From Chloroflexota bacterium (lineage in GTDB: Bacteria; Chloroflexota; Anaerolineae; Promineifilales; Promineifilaceae): a DNA stretch of 19,547 nucleotides. The DNA lies in assembly GCA_024640485.1 (NCBI GenBank), contig JAHEEY010000026.1, forward strand, positions 1 through 19,547, read 5' to 3'. A model generated the notes under the pieces. The model saw nothing but the letters and a program-made list of their open reading frames with translations, ran no database searches and was not told where the DNA came from. Positions 1-6,519 of the stretch are shown here, piece by piece (positions within the stretch are counted from its first letter, which is position 1; each line of letters opens with the position of its first letter). Made by a program: the position numbers and the translations under genes.

Positions 1-99
1 GTTGGCCCGACCATCTGCTACGCTTTTATGCAGGCGGTGGGGATGGTCAACGACCACGTGACCAGCTGCTTCCGCTATCATGAGGTAGGGGAGGCGTAG
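1..99 (+). CDS. tag: 3-methyladenine DNA glycosylase I, C-terminal end (partial)
   Basis: The window opens inside a reading frame that codes 32 residues and stops with TAG at 97-99. The peptide begins VGPTICYAFMQAVGMVNDH and continues with a Cys-Phe-Arg-Tyr-His segment. This matches the well-conserved C-terminal part of Tag, the base-excision-repair enzyme that removes 3-methyladenine from alkylated DNA. In the family this segment belongs to the helix-hairpin-helix glycosylase fold and carries Cys and His residues of the structural zinc site; here C6, H19, C23 and H27 of the fragment are candidates, by inference. The start and most of the gene lie upstream of the window, so length and catalytic residues cannot be judged. 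A terminator follows 34 bases after the stop, so this is the last gene of its transcript. Confidence 0.88.
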   Translation, partial: VGPTICYAFMQAVGMVNDHVTSCFRYHEVGEA

Positions 100-132
100 C
101 ACTACGGGTGTGGTCAAAAAAAGTAGATGCAG

Positions 133-166
133 AACGGTCGTGCCCGCTAGGGTACGGCCGTTTTTT
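133..166 (+). terminator. Rho-independent terminator after tag
   Basis: A 9-bp stem (AACGGTCGT at 133-141 pairing with ACGGCCGTT at 154-162, one G-T wobble) has a 12-base loop and runs into six T at 161-166. It lies just after the glycosylase stop codon and is oriented to end that transcript. Confidence 0.88.
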
Positions 167-264
167 GTACCACGGTCATTAGTTGGGCAGCCCCTTTTGA
201 ATGCTGCGTATATCAATCGTTCCCACAGCTGCCGTCCAGCGGAGGTGTCGCGTCAGACAAGTCA

Positions 265-295
265 TTGAGTGAACCATTATGATTTATTCTATGAT
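265..295 (+). promoter_or_regulatory. Possible promoter for the lipoprotein gene
   Basis: TTGAGT at 265-270 resembles a -35 box and TATGAT at 290-295 a -10 box, but the 19-base spacing is long. If real, transcription would start near 300. That would exclude an upstream ATG at 279 and fit the GTG start at 354. It is the best candidate in the roughly 190 bases between the tag terminator and the lipoprotein gene, where I see nothing else. Confidence 0.25.
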
Positions 296-353
296 GTGTA
301 TCATGGGAGCCGCGCATCTGATATCTGACATTTTCAGGAGAAATGAAAAAAGC

Positions 354-1976
354 GTGACCAAGTTCAAATATGCTGTTACCTTGTTATTTCTGATGGGAGC
401 GGTCGCCTGCAGCACAGGTCAGCCGGCTGTTGATTCCGCTCCGGCGTCTGCACCTGTATCATCGCCTGCGGCCGCTGTCGGACAGCAAGTGGCTGACCCA
501 ACCGCGGCTCCGACTTCTGCCCCAATGGTTGTGCCGACATCTGTGCCGGCAACTGCCGAACCAACCGCGGCTCCCACTGTCGACGCGCTGTCAGCGGCTG
601 TCGATGCCTTGAAATCAGCCCTGGTCGGTCAGGACTATGCCCAGATGGAAGCGCTGATGAGCGACCTTTTCGCCGTGGGCGGCTGGCGATCTGAGTGGCG
701 AACCCATGGTTCAGCGCAGGCGGCGGCTCTCTTTCAAGACGGTTCCCTACCGGCCCCGACGGCGGTGGAATTCTCTGATCTCACTGAGGAAGAGATCTCG
801 GCGCTGATTGGTCAGCCGCCGGCTAGCATGTTCGCTCCGGATGTCCAGATATCCACCGCCCTGCATAGCAGCGGTTGGGGGCCATCGGGCAGTGACGAAG
901 CGATTCTGTTCCTGATCGATGAAAATGGCCAGTACCGTTGGTCGGCCTTTCTCTACACCAGCGGCCGTTTCGCTGATGCCAGGTTGGGGCGCGTAGCCGC
1001 GCCTGTTGGATTGATTTACCGGCCTGTTGACGGCGGCGTCTATCAAATCCAGTTTGACGGCCAACACCGCCAGCTTCTGGACGCCGAGGATGGAATGCTG
1101 CCAAACCTGCGGATCTCGCCCGACGGCCGTTTCGCTGCCTATCTCACTGATGACCGGCATCTGTGGCTGATCGACACCGGTTCAGGTGAACGTCGGCGGC
1201 TGGCCGCCGAGTACAACCTGTCCACCTATCTGGCCTGGGCAGATAACGACACCTTGTTTGCCGGCGTCTGGCTGAGTCCGGACGAGGCAGACGGCCCCAA
1301 TGTAGGCCACATTACCACCATCGACGTCGAGAACGACGAGGTCTTCATCCTGGACGAGGGTCAGCTTTCGGCCAGCCATCCGGCGATGGCGGCTGATGGT
1401 CAGCGGATCGCCTATGCCGTCTTGTCGGTCAGCGCTGAAGATATACTTACCAGCCGCCTCTACGCGCCCGATACCGGCCTGGAGCGTTTCGACCCGTCAG
1501 CCTTCACCGCTCAGGACTTAATCGACCGTCCCCGGTTCAACCCGGCATGGTCGGCTGATGGCCGCCAGCTGGCCTGGCTTGCCTCAACTGGTGAGCGGGT
1601 GGGACTGCAGATCTTCGACTTGGAAGTGAAGACGGCTGTGCAGATCTTTGATTGGGATCCGGCCCGCTTTGGGGCGATACTGCCCGCGCCGGCCTGGAGT
1701 GCTGACGGTCAATGGTTGGCGTTGGAAATCTACACTAACAACCCAGCCGATGCCGGCACTTGGCTCATCGCCTCTGACGGCAGTAGCAAGATCCAGATCA
1801 GCTCAGAAGGGATGGAACCCCATTGGGTCAATGAATCGCAGTTGGTCTACCTGACACACAGTGGGCCGCGATTCTATGATGTTTCCAGTGGTGACTCCTT
1901 TGAGATGGACCTCCCCCAAGGCAGTTGGGTGTTCGGCGTCACTAGCATGGCTGAGTTGGAGAAACGAACCAATTAG
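354..1976 (+). CDS. Lipoprotein with Pro/Thr/Ala linker and TolB-like beta-propeller repeats
   Basis: From a GTG at 354 this codes about 540 residues. It begins with a lipoprotein signal peptide: basic start, hydrophobic stretch TLLFLMGAV, and lipobox Ala-Val-Ala-Cys with Cys19 as the likely lipidation site. Next comes a low-complexity Pro/Thr/Ala/Ser linker (residues about 25-80), a short globular region, and repeated propeller-type blades. Visible blade motifs are LRISPDGRFAAYL, PAMAADGQRIAYAV, PAWSADGRQLAWLA and PAWSADGQWLALEI. This is the pattern of extracytoplasmic WD40/TolB-like lipoproteins, which act in binding or scaffolding; no ligand can be assigned. The frame stays open upstream to an ATG at 279, but translation from there would bury the signal peptide, so I prefer 354. 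An AGGAG (336-340) lies 13 bases before it, and an out-of-frame ATG followed by six A (343-351) lies between, so the exact start is uncertain. A terminator follows. Confidence 0.8.
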   Translation: MTKFKYAVTLLFLMGAVACSTGQPAVDSAPASAPVSSPAAAVGQQVADPTAAPTSAPMVVPTSVPATAEPTAAPTVDALSAAVDALKSALVGQDYAQMEALMSDLFAVGGWRSEWRTHGSAQAAALFQDGSLPAPTAVEFSDLTEEEISALIGQPPASMFAPDVQISTALHSSGWGPSGSDEAILFLIDENGQYRWSAFLYTSGRFADARLGRVAAPVGLIYRPVDGGVYQIQFDGQHRQLLDAEDGMLPNLRISPDGRFAAYLTDDRHLWLIDTGSGERRRLAAEYNLSTYLAWADNDTLFAGVWLSPDEADGPNVGHITTIDVENDEVFILDEGQLSASHPAMAADGQRIAYAVLSVSAEDILTSRLYAPDTGLERFDPSAFTAQDLIDRPRFNPAWSADGRQLAWLASTGERVGLQIFDLEVKTAVQIFDWDPARFGAILPAPAWSADGQWLALEIYTNNPADAGTWLIASDGSSKIQISSEGMEPHWVNESQLVYLTHSGPRFYDVSSGDSFEMDLPQGSWVFGVTSMAELEKRTN

Positions 1977-2013
1977 GCTGACCGAATTGGCGTGAAGAAG
2001 ATTGTTGTGCAGT

Positions 2014-2037
2014 AGAGGCGTGTTCACACGCCTCTTT
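2014..2037 (+). terminator. Rho-independent terminator after the lipoprotein gene
   Basis: A 9-bp perfect stem (AGAGGCGTG at 2014-2022 with CACGCCTCT at 2027-2035) has a TTCA tetraloop and ends in a short T run. It begins about 38 bases after the lipoprotein stop codon. Confidence 0.85.
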
Positions 2038-2076
2038 GTGTTTGGACGCTCAGACGCCGGCCAGTTAGAAATTTGG

Positions 2077-2082
2077 TATCAT
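2077..2082 (+). promoter_or_regulatory. Candidate -10 element before the dehydrogenase gene
   Basis: TATCAT stands about 54 bases before the ATG of the dehydrogenase gene, just after the preceding terminator. No good -35 box lies 17 bases upstream. The local context GGTATCATCTG resembles the -10 context at 16368-16378 (GGTATAATCTG), which gives modest support. Confidence 0.3.
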
Positions 2083-2135
2083 CTGTTTAGGTCGGAAATC
2101 GGCACGGAGCCGTACCGCCTAGAGAGGAGAACGAT

Positions 2136-2912
2136 ATGGTTTCTAAGGTTCCATTGACCCAAGTGAGCGCGATTTCTCAGCAAGTTTGCCTGATCACCGG
2201 CGCTTCACGAACATTGGGAGCGGAGATCTCCCGGCGGATGGCTGCCGAGGGTGCTAAGGTTGCGGTCAACTATCACCAATCCGCTGAGGCGGCCCAGGCC
2301 CTCTGTCAGGAGCAGGCTGCCGCCGGCAGCAGCCTGGTGCCGATCCAGGCTGATGTCAGCCAGCCGGATCAGGCCCAGCGGCTGGTAGACCAGACCTGGG
2401 AGCAGTTGGGTCCTATCGATATCCTGGTCAACAATGTCGGCCCCTATGTCGATACCCCTTTCTTGGAAATGCCGGTAGATGACTTTGACCGCATTCTGGC
2501 GGGCAACATCCGGGCCACCTTCCTGATGACTCAAGCGGCAGGCAGGAAGATGAAAGAACGGGGGCGGGGGGTGATCATCAATATCGCTGCCACCGATATC
2601 TTCCACCGCAGCCATTCTGTCTACGGGTTGGCCAAAAGCGGTGTCATTCATCTTACCGAGGCGTTCGCCTTGGAGCTGGCCCCGGAAGTGCGAGTGAACG
2701 CCCTGGCGCCCGACCTGATTGCCGATAACGAAGGGATGGACCCAGCGTTCGTAGCTAAGTCGATCGCCGGCACCCCTGCCGGACGGCTGGTGACCCGGGC
2801 TGAGGTCGCCGCTATGGTGGCGCTGCTCTGCACGCCTGCGTTTGACATTGTCACCGGCCAGACCATTGCCATGGACGGCGGCCGCCGGCTGCCCCGAATC
2901 AATTTTGGCTGA
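2136..2912 (+). CDS. Short-chain dehydrogenase/reductase (FabG-like, atypical active site)
   Basis: 258 residues, the usual length for a classical SDR with a Rossmann fold. The cofactor loop is TGASRTLG (residues 21-28), where the family usually has TGxxxGIG, so the middle Gly-Ile is Thr-Leu. The NNAG motif appears as NNVG, and the helix Asn is kept in GNIRATF. The catalytic YxxxK is present as Y163-G-L-A-K167. The usual catalytic Ser about 13 residues before Tyr is not seen: the strand reads IINIAATD, with Ala151-Ala152 where Ser-Ser is common. The C-terminus keeps ITGQTI-type architecture (VTGQTIAMDGGR). It probably uses NAD(P)H on a carbonyl or alcohol, but the substrate is unknown and activity could be weak or altered. 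The AGAGGAG ribosome site at 2121-2129 supports the start. Only 23 bases separate it from the esterase gene, so the two are probably co-transcribed. Confidence 0.85.
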   Translation: MVSKVPLTQVSAISQQVCLITGASRTLGAEISRRMAAEGAKVAVNYHQSAEAAQALCQEQAAAGSSLVPIQADVSQPDQAQRLVDQTWEQLGPIDILVNNVGPYVDTPFLEMPVDDFDRILAGNIRATFLMTQAAGRKMKERGRGVIINIAATDIFHRSHSVYGLAKSGVIHLTEAFALELAPEVRVNALAPDLIADNEGMDPAFVAKSIAGTPAGRLVTRAEVAAMVALLCTPAFDIVTGQTIAMDGGRRLPRINFG

Positions 2913-2935
2913 ACAGGATAACAAAGGACCCTCAA

Positions 2936-4141
2936 ATGGGTGAAGAGCCTGGCCAAGAGTTGTCACTGCCTGATCCGCTTCAGAGCGCTGACGGCCGCCC
3001 GATCGCATCGGTCGAGGCGTGGCAGCGGCAGCGTCGGCCGCAGATCTTGACCCTGTTTCGCGAGCACGTTTATGGCCGTTCGCCTGAAACGCCGCTGGAA
3101 ACGCAATCCCAGCTTCTAGAAATGACCGCTGATGCGCTGGGGGGCAAAGCGATCCGCAAGCAGGTGGCCCTGCAGTTCAAATCCGGCGACAGCCGGCTGA
3201 CCATCAATCTGCTCCTCTATCTGCCGGCTGCCGCCCAGTCCCGCCCGGTGCCGGTTTTTTCGCTGCTCAATTTCAACGGCAATCACACCGTTTATCCGGA
3301 TCGGGCCATTCGTATTCCCACAGGATGGGTGCCCGAAGAATTTCGGCCGGCAGAGGCGTTCCGCGGCGCCAGGGGGGACAGCTATCCGGTGCCAGGCATC
3401 CTGGCCCGTGGGTATGGGTTGGCGACGGCGTATGCCGGCGATATCGACCCCGACTTCGACGATGGGTTCAAAAACGGCGTGCATGGGCTGCTGGGCGTGC
3501 CCGGGCAGCGGCAGCCAGACAGCTGGGGGACCATCGCCGCCTGGGCCTGGGGCTTGAGCCGCATCATGGATTATTGTTTAACCGATGATCAGATCGATCA
3601 CCGACGGGTGACGGTACTGGGGCACTCCCGCATGGGCAAGGCGGCCCTGTGGGCGGGTGCTGAGGACTCCCGTTTTGCGCTGGTGATTTCTAACAACTCC
3701 GGCTGCAGCGGCGCCGCCCTCTCCCGCCGCCGGCAGGGGGAGAGTGTGAAGGTGATCAATGACCGTTTCCCCCATTGGTTCTGTCAAAACTACCGGCAGT
3801 ACAACGACAGGGAGGAGGCGCTGCCGGTGGACCAGCACTTGCTGCTCTCATTGATAGCGCCCCGCCCGCTGTATGTAGCCAGCGCCTCCCAGGATGATTG
3901 GGCCGACCCAGAGGGTGAGTTCCTGGCTTGCCGCTATGCTGAACCGGTATACCATCTGTTTGGCTTGAAAGGGATGGATGCCGTCCGGATGCCTGCCCCG
4001 GATACGCCGCTGCACCACGGCCATATCGGCTATCATCTGCGCAGCGGCCCGCACGGTCTGACCGCCTATGATTGGCGCTGCTATATTGATTTCGCCAATA
4101 CCCATTTCCATCCAGCCGGCAAAACGAAAACGAACGAGTAA
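2936..4141 (+). CDS. CE15-like (glucuronoyl esterase family) alpha/beta hydrolase, cytoplasmic form
   Basis: 401 residues. The nucleophile elbow GHSRMGKAALWAGA places Ser231 in the G-x-S-R-x-G-K signature of carbohydrate esterase family 15. That family cleaves ester links between lignin alcohols and 4-O-methyl-glucuronoyl side chains of xylan. His360/361/363 (LHHGHIGYHL) supply the catalytic His region. The canonical Glu about 23 residues after Ser is Asn254 here (ISNNSGC). The acidic segment SQDDWADPEGEF is the likely alternative acid, as inferred for some bacterial members. No signal peptide or membrane segment is visible, which is odd for an enzyme acting on plant cell wall, so it may act on imported uronic-acid esters or another substrate. 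AAAGGA at 2923-2928 supports the ATG. It follows the dehydrogenase gene closely and precedes a DinB-like gene. Confidence 0.8.
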   Translation: MGEEPGQELSLPDPLQSADGRPIASVEAWQRQRRPQILTLFREHVYGRSPETPLETQSQLLEMTADALGGKAIRKQVALQFKSGDSRLTINLLLYLPAAAQSRPVPVFSLLNFNGNHTVYPDRAIRIPTGWVPEEFRPAEAFRGARGDSYPVPGILARGYGLATAYAGDIDPDFDDGFKNGVHGLLGVPGQRQPDSWGTIAAWAWGLSRIMDYCLTDDQIDHRRVTVLGHSRMGKAALWAGAEDSRFALVISNNSGCSGAALSRRRQGESVKVINDRFPHWFCQNYRQYNDREEALPVDQHLLLSLIAPRPLYVASASQDDWADPEGEFLACRYAEPVYHLFGLKGMDAVRMPAPDTPLHHGHIGYHLRSGPHGLTAYDWRCYIDFANTHFHPAGKTKTNE

Positions 4142-4198
4142 ACGACTTAATGATGAAAGACAGCAGCCGGTTGGCTGCGCTTTCCAAAGGAGTAGCAC

Positions 4199-4702
4199 AT
4201 GGACCTACAACAAACTATCCGTTCTCAATATCACGCATCATTGGAAATGTTCAAGCAGACAGTGGTCAAGTGCCCTGAAGCGATGTGGGACGACAGCCGT
4301 CACCGCAATCGGACCTGGCTGCTGGCCTATCATGCTCTCTATTACACCCACCTTTATCTGGGTCCGGCTGAAGCGGATTTCACCCCATGGCCCGGCCACC
4401 GCGACAACATCCACCGCATGGGTTCCCCTGAACATCAATCGGGAACTGAGGCGGCCTATTCCCAAGCCGAGATCCTGGCATATGTGGACTACTTCCAGGA
4501 TAAGATCGATGAGATGGTAGACAGCCTGGATCTGGCCAGCGATCAATCGGGCTTTCATTGGCTGCCGTTTAACAAACTGGAACTGCAGTTTTACAACATC
4601 CGGCATCTGCAGCAGCATACTGGAGAGCTTAGTGAACGGCTGGGGCAGGAGGCTGGGCTGGATATCGATTGGGTGGGGATGAAGCGCGAGGGCGGCGCTT
4701 GA
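4199..4702 (+). CDS. DinB-like four-helix-bundle protein
   Basis: 167 residues with the pattern of the DinB/YfiT superfamily: a helical protein in which three His bind a divalent metal. Here His45 (LAYHALYYTH) and the pair His136-x3-His140 (IRHLQQHTGEL) are the probable ligands. The family includes damage-inducible proteins of unknown activity and thiol-dependent transferases using bacillithiol or mycothiol. Nothing in this sequence points to a particular thiol or substrate. The AAAGGAG ribosome site at 4186-4192 lies six bases before ATG. A small hairpin (GCAGCC at 4163-4168 with GGCTGC at 4173-4178) stands just upstream. The gene follows the esterase by 57 bases in the same direction and may share its transcript. 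Confidence 0.8.
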   Translation: MDLQQTIRSQYHASLEMFKQTVVKCPEAMWDDSRHRNRTWLLAYHALYYTHLYLGPAEADFTPWPGHRDNIHRMGSPEHQSGTEAAYSQAEILAYVDYFQDKIDEMVDSLDLASDQSGFHWLPFNKLELQFYNIRHLQQHTGELSERLGQEAGLDIDWVGMKREGGA

Positions 4703-4788
4703 TCAGGGCACTGCCTGCCGAAAGCGGATAAGATTGGGAACGGCGGCTGTGATACAGCCTGGCGGCATACCATTGAAAGGGAGCAAAC

Positions 4789-5391
4789 ATGACGGTTGAT
4801 TTCGGCGCTGAAAACTACTACGCAGATCAAACTTTCAAGGGGATAACCTGGGAGCGGAGCCAGCTGGTATCGGTGGAGTTTGATGAATGTACCTTCATCG
4901 ATTGCTCCTTCGTTGAATCCCAATTCGTGAATTGTAAATTCTCGGAATGCACCTTTCAGAGATGCGATTTGACCATGGCTCAGCTAACCGGCAGCTTGTT
5001 TGCCAGCCCGGTTTTTGAAGAGTCGAAGCTGGTGGGCATTGATTGGACCCTGGCTGCCTGGCCGCCGCTGCGGCTGCAGAACACGCTCCGTTTCTCACGC
5101 TGCGCCATGGGCCATTCAACCTTTATCGGCTTGAAGTTGAGCCGGATGCAGCTGACCGACTGTACGGCCGCCAATGTCGATTTTCGCGAGGCGGATCTGT
5201 CGAAGGTAGACTTCTCCGGTACAGATCTCTCTGCCAGTATGTTTCACCACACCGAATTAGCCGGCGCCGATCTGAGCCGGGCCCGAAACTATCAAATTCG
5301 GCCGGCAGACAACAACTTAAAAGGGGCCAAGTTTTCGCTGCCGGAAGCGATAACACTACTGCAGAATTTGGGCATCAAGTTGGTGGATTAG
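4789..5391 (+). CDS. Pentapeptide-repeat protein (Qnr-like architecture)
   Basis: 200 residues made mainly of pentapeptide repeats with a central Phe/Leu every five residues, which form a right-handed quadrilateral beta-helix. A first block spans roughly residues 25-75 (for example FDECTFIDCSFVESQFVNCK). A non-repeat break follows (GIDWTLAAWPP), then a second block from about 100 to 165 (ADLSKVDFSGTDLSASMF). It closes with a helical tail, FSLPEAITLLQNLGIKLV. The break-and-tail layout is like that of chromosomal Qnr-like proteins, which mimic DNA and protect DNA gyrase from quinolones or toxins. Whether this one binds gyrase cannot be told from sequence alone. An AAAGGGAG ribosome site lies at 4775-4782. 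It is the last gene of the 2136-5391 run, 86 bases after the DinB-like gene. Confidence 0.88.
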   Translation: MTVDFGAENYYADQTFKGITWERSQLVSVEFDECTFIDCSFVESQFVNCKFSECTFQRCDLTMAQLTGSLFASPVFEESKLVGIDWTLAAWPPLRLQNTLRFSRCAMGHSTFIGLKLSRMQLTDCTAANVDFREADLSKVDFSGTDLSASMFHHTELAGADLSRARNYQIRPADNNLKGAKFSLPEAITLLQNLGIKLVD

Positions 5392-5419
5392 CGAATGAGA
5401 TTGACGCCAGCAGTGCGCC

Positions 5420-5464
5420 GCGGGTCATTTTCCCGCAGGCTTATCTGACAGCCAGCGGCTGGCT
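5420..5464. other. Two short hairpins in the convergent intergenic region
   Basis: GCGGG (5420-5424) pairs with CCCGC (5432-5436) around a T-rich loop. AGCCAG (5450-5455) pairs with CTGGCT (5459-5464) around CGG and is followed by AGAGGTTTT. They lie between the convergent pentapeptide-repeat and stress-protein genes and could weakly terminate either transcript. Neither has a clean T tract. Confidence 0.3.
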
Positions 5465-5491
5465 AGAGGTTTTCAGCGGCTATTAGAGGGG

Positions 5492-5917
5492 TCAGGCGGC
5501 TACTATCCCCTGGGACATGTTTTCGCCGTTCAGACGAGATGCTTCAGGGATCATGATCATATCGACTTCATACCGGTCGGCATAATCGAGCACGAACTGT
5601 GCCACCGCCCCCACGACTGTCTCGATCCGGGCCAGGATTGAACGTCGCTGCAGCTGAGCTTGCAGCCCTCTCAGGCCGATAAAAAGACGTTCGTCTTCGT
5701 TCTGATACCACATCGACTGCCCCGGGGCGCGGACGCACAGCAGGATCAGTTCGGAGGATGTCTCCTCCGCTCGTCTCATCGCCGGTTCAAAAATCTGTGT
5801 GGATAAATCCGCTTCTCTAAATGGAACCAGAATCAATCCGCTGCGCCCACGGCCGGTACTGCCCAGTGGGTTGGGTGGACCTTTGCCGCTGATTCCACTT
5901 CTGTAGTTCAGGCTCAT
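5492..5917 (-). CDS. Divergent universal-stress-protein-like protein
   Basis: 141 residues. After a Gly/Ser-rich start of about 26 residues comes LILVPFREADLSTQIFEPA, a beta-strand/helix like the start of Usp domains. Then follow the strand SELILLCVRAP, two helices, and the strand DRYEVDMIMIPEAS. This order fits the alpha/beta fold of the Usp superfamily. The ATP-binding pattern G-x2-G-x9-G(S/T) expected after the last strand is absent: the end reads EASRLNGENMSQGIVAA. It therefore probably belongs to the non-ATP-binding class or is a degenerate copy; its role is unknown. The start is supported by AAGGTAAG about eight bases before ATG on the minus strand. It is the only minus-strand gene in the left two thirds of the window and faces the pentapeptide-repeat gene. 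Confidence 0.6.
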   Translation of the reverse strand: MSLNYRSGISGKGPPNPLGSTGRGRSGLILVPFREADLSTQIFEPAMRRAEETSSELILLCVRAPGQSMWYQNEDERLFIGLRGLQAQLQRRSILARIETVVGAVAQFVLDYADRYEVDMIMIPEASRLNGENMSQGIVAA

Positions 5918-5931
5918 TCAACTTACCTTAT

Positions 5932-5961
5932 CTGCCGATACGGATCGGCAGGTCATTTTTT
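5932..5961 (+). terminator. Terminator-like hairpin upstream of the stress-protein gene
   Basis: A perfect 8-bp stem (CTGCCGAT at 5932-5939 with ATCGGCAG at 5944-5951) has a four-base loop and is followed by GTCATTTTTT on the plus strand. No plus-strand gene ends nearby: the last one stops at 5391. It could end read-through from the pentapeptide-repeat transcript, or the palindrome could be an operator in the 5' region of the minus-strand stress gene. Confidence 0.5.
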
Positions 5962-6013
5962 GGCGGCGAAGTGGGCAGCTCCGTAAAGCCTTCACCTGTG
6001 TGGGAGGGTGTGA

Positions 6014-6098
6014 AAAGCATCATAAATAAACTTGGGGAGGGGCGGTTCGTCTCGAACCTGCCGTGGTCGCTTGAGGGCAGAACGATGCATGATGCTTT
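6014..6098. repeat. Spaced 10-bp inverted repeat enclosing a hairpin
   Basis: AAAGCATCAT at 6014-6023 is the exact inverse of ATGATGCTTT at 6089-6098. Between them is a further hairpin (GGTTCG 6044-6049 with CGAACC 6053-6058, extended by GGC 6041-6043 with GCC 6060-6062). It could be a structured RNA, a small mobile-element relic or a chance fold. It lies in the 5918-6519 gap, where I find no convincing gene: a frame of 93 codons on the minus strand there reads like non-coding sequence. Confidence 0.4.
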
Positions 6099-6283
6099 GA
6101 AAGGCTTACTTACAGTCTAAACAATTACAGAGTTGAACGCAAGCAGGTGAGCCTACTCTGCGATAGCGGTAGAGGAGGGGTATTTCTCGCCTCAACCGGC
6201 TGTGGGAGAGAGCAAAAGCGGCTGTCCCCCGGCGGGCGACATGCCGGATCAACCAGAGGCAAGCAGCCTCCGCATCCGGTTTA

Positions 6284-6312
6284 TTGTTATGCTGAATCCG
6301 GCTAGCTATAAT
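6284..6312 (+). promoter_or_regulatory. Sigma-70-type promoter for the aldehyde oxidoreductase gene
   Basis: TTGTTA (6284-6289), a 17-base spacer and a perfect TATAAT (6307-6312) form a good promoter, with transcription expected near 6319. The -10 box lies inside a dyad (AGCTA 6304-6308 with TAGCT 6316-6320). ATCCGG occurs at 6274-6279 and again at 6296-6301, 22 bases apart on the same face of DNA. Both are candidate regulator sites. Confidence 0.6.
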
Positions 6313-6318
6313 AACTAG

Positions 6319-6519
6319 CTCAAGCGGGATCGCGTCTGTCCTTGGACTTTTTTGGGTAGCCCTCCTCCTGGAGTGCAGCTCGCTCAAATCCCATCAGTTT
6401 GACGAATGTGAATCACCCTGTCAAACAGTTAGACCAAAACGTCGCGGCTTATCAAAGGAATTGGCGGAAGCGTTTTCAGCGCTCGCTGCTAATCCACTAG
6501 ATCCTGAGAAGGTCATTCA
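6319..6519 (+). other. Leader of about 200 bases before the aldehyde oxidoreductase gene
   Basis: If the promoter at 6284-6312 is used, the mRNA has a 5' leader of about 200 bases. It contains a hairpin (GTTTGAC 6397-6403 with GTCAAAC 6420-6426, enclosing GTG-AAT-CAC), a smaller CTCC/GGAG hairpin near 6365-6374, and an early T6 tract near 6350. I do not recognise the molybdenum-cofactor RNA motif or any other known riboswitch. Confidence 0.35.

Noticed and set aside
6041..6062. GGTTCGTCTCGAACC resembles a tRNA T-arm
   Set aside because: The loop is three bases, not seven, and no acceptor, D or anticodon arms can be built around it.
6106..6387. Open frame of 93 codons on the minus strand in the large gap
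   Set aside because: The peptide is rich in Arg with no domain-like pattern, has no clear ribosome site, and overlaps the predicted plus-strand promoter at 6284-6312.
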